DNA from: DAOMFB01 sp035519355
GTDB taxonomy: Bacteria; Acidobacteriota; Thermoanaerobaculia; UBA5066
Assembly (NCBI GenBank): GCA_035519355.1
Contig: DATIWM010000083.1
Span: 1 to 8,167, forward strand
Direction of reading: 5' to 3'
Length of the DNA stretch: 8,167 bases
Positions 1 to 7,228 of the stretch are shown here, piece by piece. How positions within the stretch are numbered: the first letter of the stretch is position 1; every line of letters starts with the position of its first letter. Under the pieces are notes generated by a model. It saw nothing but the letters and a program-made list of their open reading frames with translations. It had not been told where the DNA came from and did not search any database. A program made the translations under genes and the position numbers.

Positions 1-1020
1 GACGAGGCGGGAATCCCCCTCGGCGGCCATACCTACATTCGCGAATCGCACCCGATGAACGACCTTCTCGAGTCGGCCCTCGCGCCGCTGGACGGCGGCG
101 AGGCCGCGCTCTGCTTCGCCTCGGGGATGGCCGCCGGGGCGGCGGTCATCCAGGCCCTCCCGCCCGGCGGTCGGGTGATCCTTCCCGACGACGTCTACTT
201 CGGCTACCGCGTCGCGGCCTGGGAGTTCCTCCCGTCGTGGGGGCTCTCGGCGTCGTTCTGCAACATGTCGGACCTCGGAGCCCTCGAGCGGATCCTGAAG
301 AACGGCGCGACGCTCGTCTGGCTCGAGTCGCCGTCCAACCCCCTGCTCGCCATCACCGATCTTCAAGCCGCCTGCGCGCTCGCGCGGGCGCTCGGGGCTC
401 TTGTGCTGGTGGACGGCACCTTCGCGACGCCCGCTCTCCAGCGGCCCATCGAGCTGGGGGCCGACGTGGTCCTCCACGCCACCACGAAGTACTTCGGGGG
501 GCACAGCGACGTGCAGGGCGGCGCGCTCGTCTTCCGGCGGAAGGACGCGCTTTACGAGAAGGTCCGCCACGTCCGCCACCTGCTCGGCGCGGTCGCCGCG
601 CCGTTCAACTCGTGGCTCGTCCTCCGGGGCGTCCGGTCGCTGGCGTGCCGGATGGCGCGCCACAGCGCGAACGGCCTCGCCCTGGCCAAGGCGCTGGCCA
701 CGCACCCGGCGGTCTCCGTCGTCCACTACCCGGGCCTCGCCTCGCACCCCGGATACGCCATCGCCGCGCGGCAGATGTCGTCTTTCGGCGGCATGCTTTC
801 CTTCCGCGTGAAGGGGGGCGCCGAGGCGGCGATCCGCTGCGTGGCCCGCGCAAAGCTGTTCACACGAGCCACGTCGCTGGGAGGCGTGGAGAGCCTGATC
901 GAACACCGCGCGACGAGCGAGGGGCCCGGCGGGACGGCGCCGCCGGACCTCGTGCGCCTCTCGGTCGGCCTCGAGCACCCCGACGACCTGCTGGCGGATC
1001 TCGTCCAGGCCCTTTCGTGA
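1..1020 (+). CDS. PLP-dependent trans-sulfuration enzyme (cystathionine gamma-synthase/gamma-lyase family), 5' partial
   Basis: A cytoplasmic fold-type I PLP enzyme of the Cys/Met metabolism family, acting on cystathionine, O-acyl-homoserine or a related sulfur amino acid. The frame is open from base 1, and the codons before the first ATG (base 55) already carry family sequence: Y12-I-R14, matching the conserved Tyr-x-Arg that reaches the neighbouring subunit's PLP phosphate. The start is therefore outside the window. The 339 visible residues against a usual 380-400 imply about 40-60 are missing. Visible motifs, numbered from base 1: S41-G-M-A phosphate loop, D-V-Y66 (PLP-stacking Tyr), E-S-P-S-N113-P, V-D138-G-T-F (pyridine-nitrogen Asp), T-T-K163-Y with the Schiff-base lysine at bases 487-489, S-L-G-G-V-E297-S-L, and the carboxylate-binding R319 in L-V-R-L-S-V-G. 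E297 aligns with the Glu associated with gamma-specific members (Glu339 of human CGL), favouring gamma-synthase or gamma-lyase over beta-lyase. Which one cannot be told. The usual M-T-H loop after E-H is absent and that segment is about eight residues short. Confidence 0.95.
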   Translation, partial: DEAGIPLGGHTYIRESHPMNDLLESALAPLDGGEAALCFASGMAAGAAVIQALPPGGRVILPDDVYFGYRVAAWEFLPSWGLSASFCNMSDLGALERILKNGATLVWLESPSNPLLAITDLQAACALARALGALVLVDGTFATPALQRPIELGADVVLHATTKYFGGHSDVQGGALVFRRKDALYEKVRHVRHLLGAVAAPFNSWLVLRGVRSLACRMARHSANGLALAKALATHPAVSVVHYPGLASHPGYAIAARQMSSFGGMLSFRVKGGAEAAIRCVARAKLFTRATSLGGVESLIEHRATSEGPGGTAPPDLVRLSVGLEHPDDLLADLVQALS

Positions 1021-1030
1021 AGAGGCGGAC

Positions 1031-1068
1031 CCGGGAGCTCCCCGCCGGGAACCCGGGGAGGCTTCCGG
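1031..1068 (+). terminator. GC-rich intergenic hairpin, possible terminator or leader structure
   Basis: Bases 1031-1044 pair with 1054-1068 to form a 14-bp stem: CCGGGAG with CTTCCGG (one G-T wobble at 1035/1064), a single bulged G at 1061, then CTCCCCG with CGGGGAG, closing a 9-base loop at 1045-1053. It begins 11 bases after the stop codon of the PLP enzyme and ends 25 bases before the macroglobulin start. No T-run follows, so it is not a classical intrinsic terminator. It may stop or pause transcription from the upstream gene, protect its 3' end, or lie in the leader of the downstream gene. The structure is seen directly; its role is inferred. Confidence 0.5.
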
Positions 1069-1083
1069 AGGTCCCAGTCTGCC

Positions 1084-1088
1084 GGGAG
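1084..1088 (+). promoter_or_regulatory. Ribosome binding site for the macroglobulin gene
   Basis: GGGAG lies five bases upstream of the ATG at 1094. It supports that start, which is also the one giving a clean signal peptide. A second purine-rich match, GGAGG at 1067-1071, is too far away (22 bases) and overlaps the 3' arm of the hairpin. Confidence 0.6.
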
Positions 1089-1093
1089 ATGCC

Positions 1094-4000
1094 ATGAAGA
1101 AAGCCGCCGTCCTCGCCGCCGCCCTCTCGGTCGCCGCCGCCGCTCTGGCCCAGAGGAAGACCCCTGCGCCTCCCCCGGCCCCGACGCCCGCCGTCGTGAC
1201 GGAGTCCCGGGCGCCCGGACTCCCGCCCTCGTGGAAGGAAGTCGAGAGGCTCGTGTCGGAGCAGAAGCTCGAGGAGGCGTCCCGCCAGGTGGCCGCGCTC
1301 CGGGCGAGCGCGCGCTCGCGCGGAGACACCGAGGAAGAGACGAAGGCGCTCGTCCGCGAGGTCCAGCTCCGGATGGCGCTCCACGGCTTCGAGACGTCGG
1401 TCCGGTTTCTCCGGGAGGAGGCGTGGCCGAAGACGCCGCGCGTCCAGGCGATCCTGAACCTCTTCTACGCGGACGCCCTCGTCACGTACGCGCGCGCCTA
1501 TTCGTGGGAGATCGGGCAGCGGGAGAGGGTCGAGACGAGAGGGATCGTCGACCTGAAGGCGTGGACCCGCGACCAGATCACGGCGGAAGCGGCGCGGGCC
1601 TTCGGGGCCGTCTGGAGGGAACGGGAGGCGCTCGGGGCCCAGAGCGTCGAGACCTTGAAGGAGTACGTCGAGCTGAACGACTACCCGCGCACCGTCCGGG
1701 GGACGGCGCGCGACGCGGTCGCCTACCTCTTCGCCGGATTCCTGGCCGACACGGGGGGGTGGCGGCCCGAGCAGGCGAACGAGCTCTTCACCCTCGACCG
1801 GGACGCGCTCGTCGCGGGAAATCCGGCCACCTCCGGGTCCGTGGCGGTGGACGACCCGGCTGTCCATCCGCTCGTCCGGCTCGGCGCGATCCTCGACGAC
1901 CACGAGGCGTGGCACCGCGCGCGGGGGGAGCGCGAGGCCGAGCTGGAGGCTCGGCTCGCCCGCCTCCGCCACCTCCGGGACGCCTTCTCGGATCCGGGGG
2001 ACCGGGAAGCGATCCGGAAGGACCTCGCGCGGCGTCTCCCGGCGTTCCGGGACGTGGCGTGGTGGGCCATGGGGCAGGCCGAGCTGGCCGAGATGACCCG
2101 CTCCGAAGAGCGCCCGACCTCCCTCGTCCGGGCCCGGGCGCTCGCGCTCGAAGGGGAGAAGGGCTGGCCCGACTCGGTCGGAGGCCGCCGGTGCCGGTCG
2201 ATCGTGGCGGGCATCGAGGCGCCGGACTTCCAGGTCGCCTCGATGTCGAGCGACGGCCCGGAGAAGCGCTCGATCGAGGTCAAGCACCGGAACCTTTCCG
2301 CGGTTCACTTCCGGGCCTTTCCGTTCGACCTCGAGGCGCGGCTCGCCGCGGCGAAGGACTACAGCCTCCTCCCGGCCTGGCGCGAGCTGTCCGACATCGT
2401 CCGGAGAGAGAGGCCCGCCGCGGAGTGGTCCGTCGACCTGCCGGCGACTCCCGACTACCGCTCCCACCGGACCTTCGTGACGCCGCCGCTCCGCGCGCCG
2501 GGTGCGTACGTCGTCGTCGCGTCGGCCCGGAAGGACTTCGCGAGGGAGCCCAACCGCCTCCTCGGCGTCCACCTTCTGGTGACCGGCCTCGTGATGGCCG
2601 TCCGCCAGACGGACGGGGGCGCGATCGAGGCGCGAGTCCTTGCGGGCGCGAGCGGCGCGCCCGTCTCCGGCGCGACGGTCTCGCTCTGGCGGTTCGATTG
2701 GCAGGCGGGGCACCGGCGGATCCTCGGGAAGGCGTCCGGACCCGACGGCCTGGTCGCGTTCGACGGGTCCGGCGACCGGGGAGCGAGCTACTTCCTCGTC
2801 GCGAGGAAGGGAGAGGATGCCGCCCTCGATCCGAACGGTTCGGGCTTCTGGAAGACCCCGGAGCCGTCGGAGGCCACGGCCGCGCTGATCTACACGGACC
2901 GGAGCGTCTACCGGCCGCTCCAGAAGATCCTCTGGAAGATCGTCGCGTACCGCGGTCGGGACGCGCGCTTCGCGACGCTTCCCGAAACGCCGGTTCACGT
3001 GGTCCTCCACGACGCGAACGGGCAGGCCGTCGAGACGAAGACGGTGAAGACGAACGCCTTCGGGACGGCGGCGGGAGAGTTCGGCGTTCCGGCGGGGCGT
3101 TTTCTCGGCGCGTGGACGATCCGGACCTCGCTCGGCGGGGCCGCGAGGCTCGCCGTCGAGGAGTACAAGCGCCCCACGTTCGAGGTGACGCTCAAGGAGC
3201 CGGCGCAGGCGCTCCGGCTGAACCGCCCGGCGACACTCCGCGGCGAGGCGCGCTACTACTTCGGCCTTCCCGTGGCCGCCGGAAGCGTCCGCTGGCGCGC
3301 CACCCGCGAGCCGGTCTACCCGGGGTGGGGATGGTGGCGGTGGAGCGCGCCGCGTGCCACGGCGCAGGTGATCGCCGCCGGATCGGCGCCCCTTCGCGAA
3401 GACGGATCGTTCGAGCTGACCTTCACTCCGAAAGCCGACGAGCGGGGGGCCGGGAGCGCCGGCGCCTCCAAGGAGGTGACGTGGCGCTACGCCGTCACCG
3501 CCGACGTCACGGACGAGGGGGGCGAGACGCGCTCGGCCGACCGGCGCTTCCGTCTCGGATTCGTCGCGGTCGAAGCGAGAGTCGCGAAGAGCACGAATTT
3601 CTTCCTGGAAGGAAAGACCGGGTCGGTGTCCATCGTGAGAACCGATCTTGACGGCACGCCCAGGGCCGGGAAAGGCGTCTGGCGTCTGATCAGGCTCGTG
3701 CCTCCGGAGAAGACGCTGCTTCCGGCAGATCTTCCTTCCAGGAATCCTGAAGACGTCGCGCTGCGCTCCGGCGACGCTGACGAGAGGAAACGCGCCGAGC
3801 AGGGGTTCCGGACCCCGGGCGATCTCCTGCGCCCGCGCTGGGAGACCGGGTTCTCGGCCGACGAATGGATGCGCGACTGGCCCGAGGGGCCCGAGCAGGC
3901 GCGGGGCGCCGCCGAGCACGACGCGAAGGGAGAGGCGCGGCTCGATCTCGGAAGGCTGCCGGCCGGCGCCTACCGGCTCTTCTACGAGACGGCCGACGAG

Positions 4001-7000
4001 TTCGGCGGGAAGTTCACGCTCCCGCAGGATCTTCTCGTCGTCACGCCGAAGGGGTCGCTGCCGTTCCCGGCGCTCCTCCTCGCCGAAACGTCGTCCGTGA
4101 CGGTCGGGGGGACGGCCCGTCTCCTCGTCACGTCGGGACTCCCCGGCGAGAAGCTCTTTGTGGACGTCGTCCGGGAGGGACGGCTCAAAGAGCGGCGGAT
4201 CCTGACGGCGGGCCGGGACCCGTCCCTTCTGGAGATCCCGGTGACGGAGAGCGACCGCGGCGGGCTCGCCGTCACGCTGACGGCGGTTCGCGATCACCAG
4301 TTCTTCCAGCAGACGGCGAGCGTCTTCGTCCCCTGGGACGACCGTGAGCTGAAGGTCGCGTTCGCCACGTTTCGGGACCGGCTCCGGCCGGGCGCACGGG
4401 AGACGTGGCGCGTGACCGTGACGGGGGCGACGCCGGAGCACCCGCTCGCGGAGTCGGCCGAGCTCCTCGCCTACATGTACGACCGGAGCCTCGACCTCTT
4501 CGCGCCGCACCATCCCGCCTCGCCGCTCGCCCTCTACCCGACGCGGATGCGCCCGGCGACGTCCCGCGCCACGCTCGGGCTCTCCCAGACGCTTCCCATC
4601 GAGAGCAGCGGCTTTGGTTGGGTGCCCCCCTGGTCCGCTCCCCGCCCCGACCGGCTGAAGTTCGAGGACGCCTACGGGATCGGCGGCCCGGGGCGGCGCG
4701 GATTCGCGGGGGGCGGCCCCGTGCCGGCGGCCCCCCTGGCGATGAAGGCCGCCCGGAGCGACATGGCGGCAAATGCCGAGGAATCGAAAGCGAATGATTC
4801 TCTGAAGAGGAAGGAGGAGGACGGGAAGACCGCGGCGGTCGCGACGGCGGAAGCGGCCGGGGCGCCGGTGACTCTCCGGAGCGATTTCTCGGAGACGGCC
4901 TTCTTCCAGCCGCAGCTCCTGACGGGGCCCGACGGCTCGGCGACGATCGAGTTCACCGTCCCCGACTCCGTCACCTCCTGGAACGTCTGGGTCCACGCGG
5001 TCACGCGCGACCTCCGGGGCGGCTCGGTGAAGCGCGAGACGCGGAGCGTGAAGGAGCTGATGGTGCGTCCCTACGTGCCGCGTTTCCTCAGGGAAGGGGA
5101 TGCGGCGGCGCTCAAGGTCGTCGTGAACGACGCCGGGGAGAAGGAGCTGTCGGGGCGGCTGACGCTCGACATCCTCGACCCGGAGACGAACCGGAGTCTT
5201 CTTCCCGATTTCGGTCTCACGGCCGAAGCGGCCACGCAGACCTTCGCCGTGAAGCCGGGCGCGGGGACGAACCGGACCTTCCGCCTGAAGGCTCCCGCCG
5301 GCGTGAAGACGGTCGCGTTCAAGGTCGTGGCGACCGCGGGCGATCTCTCGGACGGCGAGCTCCGCCCGCTTCCGGTCCTCCCGGGGCGGATGCACCTCGT
5401 CGAATCTCGCTTCGTCACCCTGAAGAACCGGGACAGGAAGACGCTCCGCTTCGCGGACCTTGCGGCCCTCGCCACGAGCCCCGACGCGACGCTTGTGAAC
5501 GAGCAGATGGTCGTGACCGTCGACGCGCAGCTCTTCTTCACGGTCCTCAAGGCGCTGCCGTACCTCGTCAACTTCCCCTACGAGTGCACCGAGCAGACCC
5601 TGAACCGCTTCGTTTCGACGGGGATCGTCTCGTCCCTCTACCGCGACTATCCCGCCGTGGCGAAGATGGCGGCGGAGTTCGGCAAGCGCGACACGCCCCT
5701 CGAGCCGTGGGACGCCGCCGACCCGAACCGGAAGATGGCCCTCGAGGAGATGCCGTGGCTCGAGGCCGCGCGGGGAGGAAAGGACCCCGGAAACGGCCTC
5801 GTCAACGTCCTCGACCCCCGGATCGCCGCCGCCGACCGCGACGCGGCCCTCTCGAAGCTCCGGAAGGCGCAGACCTCCCTCGGCGGATTCCCCTGGTGGC
5901 CGGGCGGTCCCCCGTCTCCCTACATGACGCTCTATCTGCTGCACGGGTTCGCCCGGGCCACGGAGTTCGGCGTCGAGGTGCCGAAGGACGTGGTCCAGCG
6001 GGCCTGGGGGTACGTCGCCTCCCACCACCGATCCGACTGGACGTCGTGCATGGCGAAGAACGGGTGCTGGGAATGGATCACGTTCCTGAACTACGTCGCC
6101 ACCTGCTTCCCCGATCCGTCGTGGTCGGGGAACGCCTTCACGGCGGCCGAGCGGAAGGAGATGCTCGACTTCTCCTTCAAGCACTGGCGGCAGCATTCCC
6201 CGCTCCTGAAGGGATATCTCGCCCTGACGCTCTCCCGGATGAACCGACCGAAGGACGCCCGGCTCGTCTGGGACTCCGTGATGGATTCGGCGAAGACCAA
6301 CGAGGAGCAGGGAACCTTCTGGGCCCCCGAGGAGCGCTCCTGGCTCTGGTACAACGACACGATCGAGACCCACGCCTTCGCGCTCCGGACGCTGATGGAG
6401 CTGTCGCCCTCGGACCCGCGCACCGACGGCCTCGTCCAGTGGCTCCTCCTCAACAAGAAGCTGAACCAGTGGAAGTCGACCCGCGCGACGGCCGAGGTGA
6501 TCTACGCGCTGGTCCACTACCTGAAGAAGACCGGGGCCCTCGGGATCCCGGAGGACGCGACGGTCACGGTCGGGAACCGGACGGTGACCTTCCGCTTCGA
6601 GCCGGACCGGTACACGGGCGAGAAGAACCGGATCGTGATCCCCGGGACGCAGGTCGACCCGAAGTCCACCTCGACCGTCGTCGTCGAGAAGGAGGGGAAG
6701 GGCTTCCTCTTCGCCTCTGCCGCGTGGCACTACTCCACGGAGAAGCTCCCTGCGGAGGACCGCGGCGACTTCTTCCGGGTCTCCCGCCGCTACTTCCTCC
6801 GCGAGAACACCGGGCGCGAGTGGGTCCTGAAGCCGCTCGGCGAGGGGGCCGTCCTCCGTCCCGGCGACGAGCTGGAGGTGCAGATCTCCCTCCGGACGAA
6901 GCACGAGGCCGAGTACGTCCACCTCCGCGACCCTCGCGGCGCCGGCTTCGAGCCGGTCTCTGCGGCTTCGCGCTGGAAGTGGGACCTCGGCCTCGTGTAT

Positions 7001-7195
7001 TACGAGGAGGTCCGCGACAGCGCCACGAACTTCTTCTTCGAGCGGCTCCCGGTGGGCGAGTACACCTTCAAGTACCGCGTCCGGGCCGCGATGGGCGGAG
7101 CCTTCCGGGTCGGCCCCGCCACGGTCCAGTCGATGTACGCGCCGGAGTTCAACGCCTTCTCGGCGGGGGCCGTCCTCTCGATCTCGGAGAAGTGA
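1094..7195 (+). CDS. Bacterial alpha-2-macroglobulin family protein with thioester, secreted
   Basis: An intact 2033-residue protease-trapping protein expected outside the cytoplasmic membrane: cleavage of its bait region should collapse it around the protease and expose a thioester that bonds to it. The start is fixed by a nearby ribosome site and a signal peptide (K2-K3, hydrophobic 4-18, cleavage after A17-L-A19). There is no lipobox cysteine, unlike the E. coli lipoprotein YfhM. Approximate order: Pro-rich linker 20-34; mainly helical region 45-365; beta domains 373-600; MG2-type domain with Y600-T-D-R-x-V-Y-R-P; V-E-E-Y691-K-R-P leading into MG3; further MG domains 826-1085; bait-region domain from F1093-R-D-R-L, with Y1127-M-Y-D; low-complexity bait about 1170-1262; A2M domain with F1265-S-E-T-A-F-F and P1290-D-S-V-T-S-W; helical thioester domain about 1470-1815 with C1498-T-E-Q1501 (bases 5585-5596); C-terminal macroglobulin/receptor-binding-like domain about 1920-2033. 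The only cysteines found are 367, 1498, 1652, 1658 and 1671. It is longer than YfhM (about 1650) and resembles the large Bacteroidota/Acidobacteriota type. No PBP1C gene, the usual enterobacterial partner, is adjacent. Family assignment is firm; the target protease is unknown. Confidence 0.97.
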   Translation: MKKAAVLAAALSVAAAALAQRKTPAPPPAPTPAVVTESRAPGLPPSWKEVERLVSEQKLEEASRQVAALRASARSRGDTEEETKALVREVQLRMALHGFETSVRFLREEAWPKTPRVQAILNLFYADALVTYARAYSWEIGQRERVETRGIVDLKAWTRDQITAEAARAFGAVWREREALGAQSVETLKEYVELNDYPRTVRGTARDAVAYLFAGFLADTGGWRPEQANELFTLDRDALVAGNPATSGSVAVDDPAVHPLVRLGAILDDHEAWHRARGEREAELEARLARLRHLRDAFSDPGDREAIRKDLARRLPAFRDVAWWAMGQAELAEMTRSEERPTSLVRARALALEGEKGWPDSVGGRRCRSIVAGIEAPDFQVASMSSDGPEKRSIEVKHRNLSAVHFRAFPFDLEARLAAAKDYSLLPAWRELSDIVRRERPAAEWSVDLPATPDYRSHRTFVTPPLRAPGAYVVVASARKDFAREPNRLLGVHLLVTGLVMAVRQTDGGAIEARVLAGASGAPVSGATVSLWRFDWQAGHRRILGKASGPDGLVAFDGSGDRGASYFLVARKGEDAALDPNGSGFWKTPEPSEATAALIYTDRSVYRPLQKILWKIVAYRGRDARFATLPETPVHVVLHDANGQAVETKTVKTNAFGTAAGEFGVPAGRFLGAWTIRTSLGGAARLAVEEYKRPTFEVTLKEPAQALRLNRPATLRGEARYYFGLPVAAGSVRWRATREPVYPGWGWWRWSAPRATAQVIAAGSAPLREDGSFELTFTPKADERGAGSAGASKEVTWRYAVTADVTDEGGETRSADRRFRLGFVAVEARVAKSTNFFLEGKTGSVSIVRTDLDGTPRAGKGVWRLIRLVPPEKTLLPADLPSRNPEDVALRSGDADERKRAEQGFRTPGDLLRPRWETGFSADEWMRDWPEGPEQARGAAEHDAKGEARLDLGRLPAGAYRLFYETADEFGGKFTLPQDLLVVTPKGSLPFPALLLAETSSVTVGGTARLLVTSGLPGEKLFVDVVREGRLKERRILTAGRDPSLLEIPVTESDRGGLAVTLTAVRDHQFFQQTASVFVPWDDRELKVAFATFRDRLRPGARETWRVTVTGATPEHPLAESAELLAYMYDRSLDLFAPHHPASPLALYPTRMRPATSRATLGLSQTLPIESSGFGWVPPWSAPRPDRLKFEDAYGIGGPGRRGFAGGGPVPAAPLAMKAARSDMAANAEESKANDSLKRKEEDGKTAAVATAEAAGAPVTLRSDFSETAFFQPQLLTGPDGSATIEFTVPDSVTSWNVWVHAVTRDLRGGSVKRETRSVKELMVRPYVPRFLREGDAAALKVVVNDAGEKELSGRLTLDILDPETNRSLLPDFGLTAEAATQTFAVKPGAGTNRTFRLKAPAGVKTVAFKVVATAGDLSDGELRPLPVLPGRMHLVESRFVTLKNRDRKTLRFADLAALATSPDATLVNEQMVVTVDAQLFFTVLKALPYLVNFPYECTEQTLNRFVSTGIVSSLYRDYPAVAKMAAEFGKRDTPLEPWDAADPNRKMALEEMPWLEAARGGKDPGNGLVNVLDPRIAAADRDAALSKLRKAQTSLGGFPWWPGGPPSPYMTLYLLHGFARATEFGVEVPKDVVQRAWGYVASHHRSDWTSCMAKNGCWEWITFLNYVATCFPDPSWSGNAFTAAERKEMLDFSFKHWRQHSPLLKGYLALTLSRMNRPKDARLVWDSVMDSAKTNEEQGTFWAPEERSWLWYNDTIETHAFALRTLMELSPSDPRTDGLVQWLLLNKKLNQWKSTRATAEVIYALVHYLKKTGALGIPEDATVTVGNRTVTFRFEPDRYTGEKNRIVIPGTQVDPKSTSTVVVEKEGKGFLFASAAWHYSTEKLPAEDRGDFFRVSRRYFLRENTGREWVLKPLGEGAVLRPGDELEVQISLRTKHEAEYVHLRDPRGAGFEPVSAASRWKWDLGLVYYEEVRDSATNFFFERLPVGEYTFKYRVRAAMGGAFRVGPATVQSMYAPEFNAFSAGAVLSISEK

Positions 7196-7200
7196 CCTTT

Positions 7201-7228
7201 CGCCGCGGGGGCCTAGGGAGCCCCGGCG
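7201..7228. terminator. Weak imperfect hairpin between convergent genes
   Basis: CGCC at 7201-7204 can pair with GGCG at 7225-7228, and GGGGC at 7208-7212 with GCCCC at 7220-7224, giving a nine-pair stem with a three-base bulge (7205-7207) and a seven-base loop. It spans the short gap between the two facing stop codons and the last codons of the minus-strand gene, a usual place for a shared terminator. No T-run follows on either strand, and such pairings arise easily in sequence this GC-rich. Confidence 0.25.

Noticed and set aside
55..57. ATG at base 55 as the start of the PLP enzyme
   Set aside because: Family-conserved residues (Tyr12 and Arg14 from base 1) are encoded upstream in the same frame, so this is an internal Met.
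237..1097. Plus-strand open frame overlapping the PLP enzyme and the spacer
   Set aside because: Arg/Pro/Gly/Ala-rich translation typical of an off-frame reading of GC-rich DNA; the overlapping frame has all the PLP-enzyme motifs.
1231..3651. An 806-codon plus-strand open frame inside the macroglobulin gene
   Set aside because: Arg/Gly/Pro-rich low-complexity translation with no domain; off-frame shadow of the macroglobulin gene.
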